Both the position numbers and the translations under genes were made by a program. Below the pieces are notes generated by a model. The model did not search any database, had not been told where the DNA came from, and was given only the letters and a program-made list of their open reading frames with translations. From Opitutaceae bacterium (GTDB lineage Bacteria; Verrucomicrobiota; Verrucomicrobiia; Opitutales; Opitutaceae), in NCBI GenBank assembly GCA_024711005.1, contig JANJTQ010000335.1:1-34166 (forward strand): a DNA stretch of 34,166 nucleotides, read 5' to 3'. Positions 7,921-20,392 of the stretch are shown one piece after another (the stretch's first letter is position 1; each line of letters opens with the position of its first letter).

Positions 7921-10900
7921 TCAGCTGACATCGGGCGGTTCTCCGTTCGGGCGATTCCGGATGGGCGGGAGATCCGCGGAAGCTGACGACGGCGGGTCGT
8001 CGCCGGATTGGATATCCGCCAATAACGCCTGTTCCACCAATGGGGCGAGGCCGGCAATGGTGGGTGTTTTGAACACGGTCCGTATGGGCAATTCGATTTG
8101 CAGATCGTTGCGCAGGCGCGCGACAAAACGCAGTGCGAGCAATGAATGCCCGCCGAGTTCGAAGAAGTCGTCGTGCACCCCGAACTGCTTTTGGTCGAGA
8201 ATATCGCTCCACATGCCGGCGAGTGTTTCCTCGGTGAGCGTGCGTGGAGGCACTCTGAGCGGGCCGGTCGATGTGGCGGTTGGAACCGGAAGGGGCAGGG
8301 CTTTGCGGTCGATCTTGCCGTTCGGCGTGAGAGGGAGCCGTTCCAGAATCATGAACTGTTCGGGGATCATCGACTGCGGAAGCCGGGCGTCGAGATGCTC
8401 GCGGATGTCGGTGACGAAGGCGGATTCGGACGGCTCTTCCGCGGTGTTTCGGCGGACAAGATAGGCGACGATCCGTTTTTGTCCGGGCACGTCTTCGCGT
8501 GCGACGACGGCGCAGTCGCCGACGGAGAGGTGGGAGCGCAGCACGGTTTCAATCTCCGCGAGTTCGATGCGCAAACCGCGGATTTTGACCTGGTGGTCGG
8601 CGCGGCCGAGGTACTCGAGGTTGCCATCGGGACGGTAGCGGCAGAGGTCGCCGGTGCGGTAGAGACGGTCGCGTGGATCGTTGGCGAACGGGTTCGCGAT
8701 AAACTTTTTCGCGGTGAGTTCCGGCTGGTTGAGGTATCCCCGGGCGACGCCGGCGCCGCCGATGAAGAGTTCGCCCACGGTGCCGACGGGTACGGGCTCC
8801 CGATGTTCGTCGAGGAGGTAGAGCCGGGTGTTGGCGATGGGCCGGCCGATGGTGGCGGGCTTGTTCGGATCGCGGAGAGCGATGGTCGAATACGTGGTGG
8901 TTTCGGTCGGACCGTAGAGATCCCAGACCTTTTGAATGTGGGGAAGCGCGTGGAGTTGCCGGACGACCTCCACCGACAACGGTTCGCCGGCGAGCGTGAC
9001 TGTGGTTACCGAAGGAGGAATGCCCCGCATGCGAAGGACCTCGGCGATGATCGACGGCACGGACACGATGAGCCGGACCTCATGGGCCGCGGGCAGGGAA
9101 GGCAGGTCGAGGGCGTTGCCCGCGAGGATGATTTTGCCGCCGTGTGCGAGGGTGACGAAGAGTTCGAAGACCGACAGGTCGAAGCAGATGGAGGTGGACG
9201 CGAGGACCCCGTCCAACTGCTTCGCGTCGAAGACCACGCCGGCCCATTGGGCGAAGGCGACGGCGCTGCGGTGTTCGAGCGCGACACCCTTGGGTCGTCC
9301 GGTGGAGCCGGACGTGTAGATCACATACGCGAGGTGTTCGGGGCGGGTGACGGTCGGGAGATTCGACGGATCCGCCGCGGCGATCGGCCGATCGGTATCG
9401 ACGCACACGATATGGGGAGTCTGGGTGAGCGACGCGCTGAAGGCGCGAAGCGTGCCGGCCAGTTTTTCCTGCGTCAGAACGGTGTGCGCCCGCGAATCCT
9501 GGAGCATGTAGGCGATGCGATCGGCGGGATAATTCGGATCCATCGGCACATAGGCGCCGCCGGCCTTGAGAACGCCGAGCATGGCGCAGACCATGTCGGC
9601 GGAGCGTTCGGTGAAGATGCCGACCAGGCTCTCCGGACCGACGCCAAGGGCCCGCAAACGCCGCGCCACACGATTGGCCCGGCGGTTGAGTCCCGCGTAA
9701 GTCAGGCGCTCCCGGCCGACCACCAGTGCGGTGGCGTCGGGCCGCTCCGCGACCTGTGCCTCGAACAGCTCGTGCAGACACACCGGAGGATAGGCCATCG
9801 CGGTGTTGTTCCAATCCGTGAGGACCTGTCGCCGCGTCGCCGTGTCGAGCAAGGGCAACGTCGAAAGGGATGTTTCGGGTCGGGCGACGACGCCTTCGAG
9901 CAGCGTACGGAAATGCCCGAGCCAGCGCGTGATCGTTTCCGGGGAGAACAGATCGCGGTTGTAGTTTACATCGACGATGAGGCCGTCGCCGGACTCGCGC
10001 ACGCCGAACAGCAGGTCGAAGTTGACGAAGCTCTTCGGGTTTGGCGTCTCGGTGCACTGAAGACCGTCGAAGGGCAGGTCGCCGGGAGGCACGAGCGTGA
10101 GCACCGCATTGATCAACGGAGGACGCCCCTGCTCGCGAGTGAGCGCCAACTTTTCCAGCAACTTGCCGTAGGTGTAGTTGTCGTGGTCGGTCGCGACCTG
10201 CGTCAGCTCCTTGATCTCCGCGGCAAAACGCGTGAAGGGCATGTCGTCTTCGCCGGTGGCATAGATGGGAAGAAGATTGACGCAATGTCCGACCACCCGG
10301 TCCGCGCCGGGCTGGGTCTGGCCCGCGCTGCAGATCGCGATGACGCTCTTCTTTTGTCCGCTCAGACGTTGCAACAACACGTGGAGTGCGGAGAGCAAAA
10401 CGACGAACAAGGTGGCACCCTGTTTCGCGCCGACCTCGCGCAAGGCCTGCACGAGATCGGAGTTCACGGAAATCTCGGCGCCGGCACCGTGGTTTTCGAC
10501 GTCGGCGGTCCTCGGGAAATCAGTCGGCAGTTGCAGAGGAGGCGGCAGCTCGGCGAAACGATGCAGCCAGTAGGCTTCGGCCGTGGCGTAGGCGGCTCCG
10601 GCGCGAGCGGTTTCCTGACGACGGGCGAATTCGCCGAAGGGTAATGGCGCGGGCAGTTCGCAGGCGCGGGCTTGGACGCGGGCCGAATAAAGCCGTCCCA
10701 ATTCTTCCAGCACCACGCCCCAGGACCAGCCGTCACAGACGAGGTGATGCGCCCCCATCAGGAGCACGTGTTCGTTGGCGTCGATCCGGAAAAGCCGGGC
10801 GCGCACCAACGGGCCTCGGACGAGATCGAAGACGTTGCTCATTTCCGCGGAGATGGCCGCGGCGAGTTGTTCGCGGCGAGTCGTCTCGGGTTGGGAGGTG

Positions 10901-13900
10901 AGGTCGAGCAAAGGGATGTCCAGTTCCGGCGCGGGCGCGGCGCGTTGTCCGCTTCCATCGGCCGCGAACGTCAGTCGCAGTCCCTCGTGACGGTCGACCA
11001 CCTGGCGCAATGCATCGCACAACGCGTCCACGTTCAGCGGACCCCGGAAGGTGATCGTGGACGAATCGTTATAGGCGCAGGACATCTCGGGGCTCATTTG
11101 GCAGGCGAGCCAGATTTCCTGTTGTTGATCGGTCAGCGGAAACGATTCGGCCGGAGCTTGAGCGACGTGGTCGGATGCGACGACCGATTCGCGTTGGGGT
11201 GGGGCCGTCTCCTCGCCGGGCAGGACTCGATCGAGATGGTCCGTGAGGGCGTCGATCGTGGTCACCTCGTCGAGGAGCTGGCGGAAGGTGATGGCCGCCC
11301 CGAAGCGGGTCTGGATCTGCTGGCGGGCTTGGGTGAGAAAGAGTGAATCGAAGCCGAGTTCGAGGAATGACCGAGACCGGTCTCCGGCGGACAGATTCAT
11401 ACCGGATAAGGCGTGAAACAACGCGAGCAACTCGGTGGCGAGCCGCTCGCGGCGGGAAGGTTCCGCCTGCGGCGTGATTGCCAACATGGGCGGCGTGGCC
11501 GTATCCGCGGTCGTTGGCTGAGCGGAGACGGACGAGGTGAGGACGAAGAAACCCGGGTTGCTGCCGCCGTGGAAAAACGTATCCGCGGAAGAGACACGCG
11601 GTGCGTCGATGAAGTGGCGCTGTCGTTCGAACGGGTAGGTCGGCAGCGAAACGCGCCGGCGGTTTTCATACGCGTGGAAGCCGTTCCAGTCCACGGATAC
11701 GCCGGCGAGCCAGAGCTTGCCGAGCGCCGCGAGGATTGCGGCGGATTCCGGCTCCTTGGATGTGCCGAGGGAGCAGACGACCGCCTGCGACTCGTGCCGG
11801 GCGGGATGCTGGCGGGCGAGCGAGCCGAGTGTCTGACCCGGTCCGATCTCCAAGAGTACCCGTTGAGGATCGTTGAGCAGGTGTTCGAGGCCGGCGGCGA
11901 AGCGGACGGGTTGGCGGAGGTGGTTCGCCCAAGACTCCGGACTGGTTGCCTCCTCGTCTTCGATCCAACGCGCGGCCACGTTGGAAACATAGGGAATCCG
12001 CGGCGCCTGCATCGGGATCGTGCGGAGGATTTCGGTGAACGGCTCGATCGCCGGCTCCATCATGTGGGAATGAAACGCGTGCGAAGTAAGCAGGCGGACG
12101 GACGACCGACCTGAGTCCTGCAGGCGCCGTTCAAGGTCGTCGATCCGGGTGTTCGGACCGGCGACGACGCACAGGTTGGGTGCGTTGGCGGCGGCGAGAC
12201 ACAGGTCGTCGTCAAGCAACGGGATCACCTCCGCCTCGGGCAGGCGCACTGCGAGCATCGCGCCCTCCGGGCATTCCTGCACGAGCCGTCCGCGTTCGGC
12301 CACGAGACGAAGGGCGTCTTCAAGGGTGAATACGCCGCCGAGGCAGGCGGCGACGTATTCGCCGACGCTATGGCCGATCATCCCGGCGGGCCGCACGCCC
12401 CACGACATCCAGAGCCGGGCGAGTGCGTATTCCACCGCGAACAACGCGGGTTGCGTGAAACGCGTCTGAGTCAACTTCTCCCCGGCGTCCGCGGCCTCGG
12501 CCTCGGAGGGATGCAGCAAGGTGCGCAGATCGAGTCCGAGGTGCGGTTGTAGAATCTCGGCGCAGCGGTCGAGTTCCGTGCGGAAAACCGGTTCGCTTTC
12601 GTAAAGGCCGGCGCCCATGCCGACGTACTGAGAGCCTTGTCCTGGAAACATGAATACGACGGGGGTTCCGGTAGCGGTGACGGATCCGTCGAACACCCCG
12701 CGGGCATCGGGCTTTTCGAGAAGACCGACCGCCTCGGCGGAATCGCGGCACAGGACGACCCGGCGCGAAGGGAACTCGCGTCGCCCGGTTTGCAGGGTGA
12801 AGGCGACGTCGGCGAAGTTTACGCCGCTGGTGTTTTTCAGGTGATCCCGCAGGCGGATCGAGGCGCGGTCGAGCGCGGTTTCGTCGCGGGCGGAGAGCAG
12901 GAGCAATTGCCACGGGCGGGAGCGGCCGGAGGGAGGCCTCGGAGGCGCCTCCTCAAGAATGGCATGGGCGTTGGTGCCACCGACGCCGAACGAGCTGACG
13001 GCGGCGCGAAGCGGTCCGTCCCGACGTTCCCACCGGGCGAGGCGGGTGTTGACGAAGAACGGGGTGTTTTCGAGATCCAGCTTCGGGTTCGGTTTGTTGA
13101 AGTGCAGACTCGGCGGGATTTCCCGATGATGCAGCGAGAGGGCGGTTTTTATGAGGCCGGTGACACCGGCGGCCACGTCGAGGTGGCCGATGTTGGTTTT
13201 GACTGAGCCGAGCGCACAGAACTGTTTTTGGTCGGTGCCGGCGCGGAACGCTTCGGCGAGGGCGGACACCTCCACCGGATCGCCGAGAGCGGTGCCGGTG
13301 CCATGCGTCTCGACGTAGCTGATGGTCTCCGGGGAAACGCCGGCGAGCGCCTGTGCGAGCTGGACGACCTCGATCTGACCTTCGACGCCGGGAGCGGTGT
13401 AGCTGACCTTGTCGGAGCCGTCGTTGTTGATGGCACTGCCTTTGATGACGGCGTAGATCTGGTCGCCGGATGCGAGGGCGTCGTCGAGTCGCTTCAACAC
13501 GACGAGACCGAGTCCGCTGCCGAAAATCGTGCCGTCGGCGGCGGCGTCGAACGCGCGGCAATGTCCGTCGGTGGAGTCGATTCCGCCCTCTTGGTAAACG
13601 TAGCCCTTGGTTTGAGGAAAGATGATCGAGGCGCCGCCCGCCAAGGCCGCGTCGGACTGGTGCATGAGCAGGCTTTGGCAAGCCATGTTGACCGCGACGA
13701 GAGAGGTCGAGCAGGCGGTCTGCACCGTGACGGCGGGGCCGCGCAGGTTGAGTTTGAAAGCGGCGCGGGTGGCGAGGAAGTCCTTCTCGTTGCCGAGCAT
13801 CGTCTGGAAAAAGCCGGCTTTGTTGGCATCGAGAAGGTCTCGGATGAACGCGGCGCTGGTGCAGAGATTCGCGAGGAGGTAGGTGTTGCGGTTGAGCCCG

Positions 13901-14276
13901 GCAAAAAGGCCGATGGGGCCGTCGAATCGTTCGGGATCGCAGCCGGCGTCTTCAAGCGCCTCCCAAGCGCATTCCAAGAACACCCGCTGCTGGGGATCCA
14001 TGTGCGCGGCGTCCACCGGCGTGATGCCGAAGAAGCTCGCGTCGAAGAGGTCGGCATCCGCGAGCACCGGACGGGCTTTGACGTAGCACGGGTCTTTCAG
14101 CTGGTCGGGGTCCACACCCGCCGCAACCAGTTCCTCGTTGGTGAAAAAAGTGATGGATTCGACGCCGTTGCGCAGGTTGTTCCAAAACGCGTTGATGTCG
14201 TTGGCGCCGGGGAAACGGCCGGCCATGCCGACGATCGCGATGCCTTGGGTGGAGAACGGGTTCGGGGCGGTGTTCA

Positions 14277-14280
<4 letters not shown>
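7921..14280 (-). CDS. Hybrid PKS-NRPS: KS-AT-ACP-C-A-PCP
   Basis: A 2119-residue two-module protein. Ketosynthase about 12-440 with Cys190 (TACSTS), His326 (HGTGT) and His366 (NIGH). Acyltransferase about 540-840 with Ser638 (GHSVGE) and HAFH at 734-737, the signature of malonyl-CoA specificity. ACP with Ser979 (LGFDSL). Condensation domain about 1045-1480 with an intact HHLVCDG motif (His1178-His1179, Asp1183). Adenylation domain about 1500-2010 and PCP with Ser2046 (LGGHSL). No KR, DH, ER or methyltransferase domain is present, so the keto group formed should survive. Hand-read specificity residues of the A domain are DLFVTALTYK, similar to small aliphatic (Ala-like) codes as I recall them, low certainty. 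The start overlaps the stop of the preceding A-PCP gene by ATGA, so the two are translationally coupled. It extends the first amino acid by malonate, then adds a second amino acid. Confidence 0.96.
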
Positions 14281-16256
<1,976 letters not shown>

Positions 16257-16295
16257 TGATGAGCGATTTTACAGCTGATCATGGCATGGCGGCAG
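16257..16295 (-). promoter_or_regulatory. Upstream element shared by both A-PCP genes (copy at first NRPS gene)
   Basis: On the minus strand GATCAGCTGTAAAAT ends nine bases before the ATG, matching GATTAACCGTAAAAT at the other A-PCP gene in sequence and spacing. TAAAAT could be the -10 box of the operon promoter with a very short leader. No -35 box of quality is seen and there is no Shine-Dalgarno sequence. Confidence 0.35.
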
Positions 16296-16412
16296 TGGGC
16301 CCCCGCCCCATTCGCGGTTGAATCAGGCCCCATCAGTCAGGCCGGTTTTCTGGGACTAGTCTACTTGGGCCGGCGAGCGTCTGGTCGCTCCGGTCGTTGC
16401 CGGCGGGCGCGC

Positions 16413-16802
16413 TTATGATGCGGGCGTAACCGGCTTCAGCGTGACGACCGCGCGGATCGTTTCGGCCGCGGCGGCTTCGGTGAAGGGTTTCTTCAGCATG
16501 GCGTTGACACCCAAGGTGGTGACTTGGGGAAGCACTTTGTGATCAGTCGAGGCGGTCAGCATGATCACCGGAATTTCGCGGAGTTGCGGATTCGATTTCA
16601 ACATCGTGAGCATCTCGATGCCGTTCATCGTGGGCATGCTGACATCGATCAACAGGAGATCGGGAAGGGCCCGTTCCATGGCGAAGAGGCCGGTGAATCC
16701 ATTGGTCGCCTCGCTGATGGTACAGTCGAACGCGTTGAGCGCTTTTTTGACGAGCAATCGCACCGCTTTGGAGTCGTCGATGACAAGAATGTGGAGAGGC
16801 AT
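16413..16802 (-). CDS. Single-domain response regulator (CheY-like)
   Basis: A stand-alone receiver domain of 129 residues that would relay phosphate from a histidine kinase without a fused output domain. Phosphorylation-site residues are all present: acidic pair Asp9-Asp10 (VIDDS), phospho-acceptor Asp53 (LLLIDVSMP), Thr84 (MLTAS) and Lys105 (KKPF). The frame is open to 16871, but the start MPLHILVIDD at 16802 was chosen because the receiver fold begins there and the 23 extra residues are Pro/Arg-rich and unlike the family. It lies immediately upstream of the NRPS operon on the same strand (156 bp gap) and 151 bp downstream of the larger regulator, so a two-gene signalling unit is likely. 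No partner kinase is adjacent. Confidence 0.9.
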   Translation of the reverse strand: MPLHILVIDDSKAVRLLVKKALNAFDCTISEATNGFTGLFAMERALPDLLLIDVSMPTMNGIEMLTMLKSNPQLREIPVIMLTASTDHKVLPQVTTLGVNAMLKKPFTEAAAAETIRAVVTLKPVTPAS

Positions 16803-16953
16803 GGGAGGCGGGTGCGAAGTGGGGCCGGAGCGGCGGGTTCGTATGAGCGGGCAGACACCCTGATTTGGCAAAGAATTTGTTCACGCCGCATGCCGTCAGC
16901 CGTCACGGGACGGTGTCGTCACGCCTGTCATCATCCAACCGGCATCCAGTCGG

Positions 16954-18159
16954 TCAGCCGCCGGAGTGGACGTGGAAGAGGAGGTCGTGGACGAGCGGCT
17001 CGTTGCAGGCGGCTTCCATGGCGACGGCGTGTTCCAAGTGGGCGATCGTGATCACTGGTTCAATTCCGGCACGACGGCGGGCAAGTTCGATCGTGCGGTG
17101 GAGCTGCATGTAATCGCCCTTCCATACATAGCGGTTGATCCAGCGAATGGCCTCCGGATCGAACACGCTGCGGCCGGAGCCGATCCGGCTCAGGATTGAC
17201 CGGGAGATGGCGGCCCAGTCCATCCAGCGGTCGGCGAAGAGTGGCAACCGCACGGTGGCGGTCACCGCGCGCATCAGGAGCAATTCGTTGAAGTGCAGAT
17301 CGCACAGCGATGTTTGCGCGCAGAGGACCATCCGAAGGCGTCTGGCTAGCGATGCATGGTTTTCCACGCGTCCGCACAGCAGGTCCTCGATGAAGGCCTG
17401 CCGATCGGTATCGAGGCGATCGGCCTCAAGCATGACAAAAAAGACCGGGTTCGCATCCTTGGCGGCGGGTTTGAGCAGCCGATCGAAATGATCGGAGGTG
17501 AATTCGTCGGCATGACAGACGAAGGTGTGAACGTTGGCGCTGGGAGCCAGGCTGATGGCAATTTCGAAGCGACCGGAGCCGACGGGCCCTTCGAGGATGG
17601 CAAGAGATTTGAAGTCGCGCAGGCGTTGAAGATCGGTCTGTAGTTTCCGGGCGAACTTTGAAACACCGGCGGCGATCGGGCTGTGCAGCACGGGTGTCGT
17701 AGGGGTGGACAGGGGAACCCGGAAGGAGGGTGCCGCGAGGCGGTGAGAGTCGAAATTGGGGTGTCGACGAACGAAGGTGTCGACGATCCTGTCGCGAAGC
17801 GCGAGGGGATCGACGGGCTTGGGAAGCAAGTGGTCGATGCCGAGTTCGGCATATCGCGCAGCTTGGTCGGCGGTGACGGTGCCGCAGACAATCACCGGGA
17901 GTTCGGGGCGAAAACCGCGCAGTTCGGTCAAGATATCCAGGCTACTCATCCCGGCCGTGTCGTGATCGAGAATGGCAAGATCGAAGACCTCGTCGCGCAA
18001 CGCCTGGATGGCCCGCCGGCCGTCGCACAGGCTGATCACATCGTAGCCGGCATTTTCGAGGAGAATCACCAGAACCCCGTTGTGTGCGATCGAGTCATCG
18101 GAGATGAGCACGCGAGCGGGAACGGATTTAACGGCGGTCATAGGAGGGAACGACTGCAT
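16954..18159 (-). CDS. Response regulator with degenerate NtrC-like AAA+ domain
   Basis: A 401-residue protein. Residues about 15-125 are a receiver domain (Asp21-Asp22, phospho-acceptor Asp65 in LAILDHD, Lys114 in LPKPVD). Residues about 165-365 resemble the AAA+ ATPase of sigma-54 activators, but the key parts are altered. Walker A reads GPVGSGRFE (Arg for the essential Lys). Walker B is FFVMLEADRLD without the usual DE pair. No GAFTGA loop is present where sigma-54 contact would be. The C-terminal end (LEHAVAMEAACNEPLVHDLL) is short and carries no clear Fis-type helix-turn-helix. It probably does not hydrolyse ATP or activate sigma-54, and may act by protein contact, perhaps with the CheY-like protein encoded next. 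Start at 18159 or the ATG six codons later are both possible. Confidence 0.75.
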   Translation of the reverse strand: MQSFPPMTAVKSVPARVLISDDSIAHNGVLVILLENAGYDVISLCDGRRAIQALRDEVFDLAILDHDTAGMSSLDILTELRGFRPELPVIVCGTVTADQAARYAELGIDHLLPKPVDPLALRDRIVDTFVRRHPNFDSHRLAAPSFRVPLSTPTTPVLHSPIAAGVSKFARKLQTDLQRLRDFKSLAILEGPVGSGRFEIAISLAPSANVHTFVCHADEFTSDHFDRLLKPAAKDANPVFFVMLEADRLDTDRQAFIEDLLCGRVENHASLARRLRMVLCAQTSLCDLHFNELLLMRAVTATVRLPLFADRWMDWAAISRSILSRIGSGRSVFDPEAIRWINRYVWKGDYMQLHRTIELARRRAGIEPVITIAHLEHAVAMEAACNEPLVHDLLFHVHSGG

Positions 18160-18370
18160 GGATAATTTTTCGTCAAAATTTTACGAGCCCTGAGAGGCGG
18201 ACGCAGTGATTTTCCGGCAGTTCCTCATCGTATGCAAATTGCCTGCGCGATAGGCGGTGGAGCGCGATCTCCGAGCGCGTTTCGCAGGCGGACGGTCTCA
18301 ACGGCGCCCGGAGGTCGCCGTCCCCGTTTTGGTTTTACCGGCCACGAGGCTCTTTAGCTTTTAGTAGGGC

Positions 18371-19942
18371 CTATCGTTTTTCGGCGACGGCCCGGCGGGC
18401 GGCCTCGGCATCCGGGCCGGTGGTGGCGATTTGCTCCAAAGGCGATTCCGCCGGCCCGGCAATGACTTCGCCGGCGGGTTTGAATCGTGAGCCGTGGCAG
18501 GGACAATCCCAGGTGTGTTCGGCGTCGTTCCAGTCCACGATGCAGCCCAAGTGCGGGCAAACGGGCGAGCAGAGGGTGAAATCGCCGTGTTCGTCGCGGA
18601 AGGCCGCGACCTTTTTACCCTCGATGCGCAGGACCTTGCCCGAGCCGGGCGAGATCGATTCCAAGGGCCCGCTTTCGCCCCGGCTCAACCAGTCGCGGAC
18701 AAGATGGTACGGGTAGTCCTTGTTTTCCTTTAAGTAACTCCACGTGCCGCCGAGCCACTTGCGGCGATGGACGTCGAACAGATGGTTCCACCGATTGTCG
18801 CGACCGAAGTCCGCGTCCACCGCCATCATCGCGGTCAACGTGCCGAACGTCATGCCGTTTCCCGAGAACCCGGTGCCGGTAAACTGGTTCCTCGCGGTTT
18901 CGCCAATGAAGGGGAGCCCGTCGTTGGTCTCGATCACCTGTCCCGACCAGCGGTGATCGATCTCGATCTGCGGGACGATGCGGCGGAAACGCTCCTCCAA
19001 CCGTCCAAACGCCGCGGCGGTGTCGTGTTCCTGGCCTGTCTTATGATCCTCGCCGCCGAAGATTGCGTAGGAAAAGTCGCGGTGTTGTTCGACCCGCAGG
19101 TAATGGTAGGGATCGAGCATATCCCAATACAGGGCATCGGGAATCACTCCACGCGGCACACGTCCGCCAATCGCGTAACTGGTATAGAGCGCCAGCTTGG
19201 TTTGAAACAGAAGGGCGTTCAGCGTGCGGGTGGTTCCTTGCAGCGGCGTGTGGGTGGCCAGTACCAGACGATTGCCGCGAATCCGAAAGCCGCCCGCCCG
19301 GACGCCGTGAGGATTGTCGATGATCTCCCCGACTTCCGTGTCTTCAAACACGTGACTGCCGCCGCCCGGTATTTTGGGCAGGAGGGCGGCGAGATACTTA
19401 AGCGGATGAAACCGGGCCTGGCCGGGAAACCTCACGCCCGGCGCGCCGATGAACGGAATGACATCCTGGTATTCGGCGGAGATTTCCAACTGTCGCGCGG
19501 CGTCGATCTCGCGTCGCAATTCCTCGATCGCGCCATAACCGGCATAGCCGTTTTCGCCGGCGGGGGCGTGGAGAAAACCCGGAACGCGTTGGAATCCGCA
19601 ATCGATGCCCTCATCGCGGACGAGTGCGGCGATCTGTCCGATCGCCGCGGCGCCGGCATCCCACACCGCGCGCGCGGCGTCCTTGCCGAACAGGTCGATC
19701 AACTCGTGGAGCCGCAGGTCGGTGACGGCGGTCAGGTGGGCGGTCGTGTGGCCGGTATCGATGTGGGCGCAGCGCGTCCGCTCGATCAGGGCCACCCTGC
19801 GACCGGCGCGTTTGAGGAGGAATGCGGCGGTGATCCCGGTGATGCCTCCGCCCACCACGATGGTATCCACCTGTAAATCGCGGTCAGGCTTGGGAAAGCG
19901 GGGCGGAGACGCGGAATCGATCCAATATGATGACGTATTCAT
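18371..19942 (-). CDS. FAD-dependent oxidoreductase with C-terminal Rieske domain
   Basis: A 523-residue fusion. Residues about 25-400 are a DAO/glycine-oxidase-type FAD domain with the dinucleotide motif [15 protein letters not shown] and a C-terminal FAD-contact segment ([19 protein letters not shown]). Residues about 420-520 are a Rieske [2Fe-2S] domain with ligands Cys462-x-His464 (CPHLGC) and Cys480/His483 (CPCHGSRF). The architecture matches the Bacillus YhfW type of protein, whose substrate is not established as far as I know. Electrons taken from an amine or similar substrate by FAD could pass to the Rieske cluster. A 30-residue membrane protein is encoded 13 bp upstream on the same strand, so the pair is probably one operon. 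Confidence 0.92.
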   Translation of the reverse strand: MNTSSYWIDSASPPRFPKPDRDLQVDTIVVGGGITGITAAFLLKRAGRRVALIERTRCAHIDTGHTTAHLTAVTDLRLHELIDLFGKDAARAVWDAGAAAIGQIAALVRDEGIDCGFQRVPGFLHAPAGENGYAGYGAIEELRREIDAARQLEISAEYQDVIPFIGAPGVRFPGQARFHPLKYLAALLPKIPGGGSHVFEDTEVGEIIDNPHGVRAGGFRIRGNRLVLATHTPLQGTTRTLNALLFQTKLALYTSYAIGGRVPRGVIPDALYWDMLDPYHYLRVEQHRDFSYAIFGGEDHKTGQEHDTAAAFGRLEERFRRIVPQIEIDHRWSGQVIETNDGLPFIGETARNQFTGTGFSGNGMTFGTLTAMMAVDADFGRDNRWNHLFDVHRRKWLGGTWSYLKENKDYPYHLVRDWLSRGESGPLESISPGSGKVLRIEGKKVAAFRDEHGDFTLCSPVCPHLGCIVDWNDAEHTWDCPCHGSRFKPAGEVIAGPAESPLEQIATTGPDAEAARRAVAEKR

Positions 19943-19955
19943 ATTATGAATGCAG

Positions 19956-20048
19956 TCATTTTTTGGGACGCTTCGATTTCTTAACTGCCACGACGATCGC
20001 GATGACGATGATCAGGCCGAAAACGAAGAGAATGGTTTCGATGCCCAT
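19956..20048 (-). CDS. Small single-span membrane protein (30 aa)
   Basis: A short frame from ATG at 20048 to TGA at 19956. It encodes [20 protein letters not shown] followed by [10 protein letters not shown]: a short N-terminus, about 20 hydrophobic residues and a strongly basic tail. This is the pattern of a real single-pass inner-membrane protein with the tail inside. The stop is 13 bp before the FAD/Rieske start, suggesting co-transcription and perhaps anchoring of that enzyme. TTGGAATC just before the ATG is a weak ribosome site. No homologue is recognised. The codon choice and the hydrophobic/basic pattern argue against chance. Confidence 0.6.
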   Translation of the reverse strand: MGIETILFVFGLIIVIAIVVAVKKSKRPKK

Positions 20049-20392
20049 GATTCCAATCTACTCGCGAACGGCTGTTTCGTCTTGTCGTGGACTTACGGCA
20101 AGACGGTTGGGGGTTTTACCTGTGGGGTCACGGGGCTGGCGCCCGCGAACCCCGGAGAATTTCGCACTCCGCAGTCAGAGCAGAAGTCGGGATGACCGCC
20201 GATGAACACCGCTGAGCGGCAATCGGATCGGACATCTGTGTTCTCTGCGCAATCTGTGGTTAAATTTCCGAGGTCGGAGTTTTTACCGCAGATTACACAG
20301 AAAGCACAGATGCCGGAAAAACTCGGCACGACCAGATCGGGAATTCCGCACTCAGCAATCCACAATCCGCACTCCACAGTCAGCGAGCCTTC
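20049..20392. other. Intergenic gap filled by repeat material
   Basis: No gene is supported. The gap holds an imperfect inverted repeat (20232-20312, listed separately) and a 16-base near-direct repeat CGCACTCC[G/A]CAGTCAG at 20163-20178 and 20368-20383. It also holds a stretch of short ATCCGCA/ATTCCGCA words at 20340-20375. This kind of repeat debris is common in intergenic DNA of environmental Verrucomicrobiota and Planctomycetota. Confidence 0.6.
20232..20312. repeat. Imperfect inverted repeat of about 31-bp arms
   Basis: The left arm (20232-20263) begins ACATCTGTG and contains AATCTGTGGT. The right arm (20282-20312) reads TTTACCGCAGATTACACAG and ends in CACAGATG. They pair over most of their length with about five mismatches and an 18-base spacer. 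Arms with CAGATT/ACAGATG words recur as interspersed elements in related genomes, as I recall. It lies just downstream of the aldo/keto reductase and could also help terminate it. Confidence 0.6.

Noticed and set aside
8146-10644. Plus-strand open frame of 832 codons
   Set aside because: Antisense of the PKS/NRPS gene. GC-rich third positions keep the opposite strand open; no domain is recognisable.
20093-20377. Minus-strand open frame of 94 codons rich in Cys
   Set aside because: It translates repeat words (ECGLWIAECGIP and the like) across the inverted-repeat block and has no family or ribosome site.
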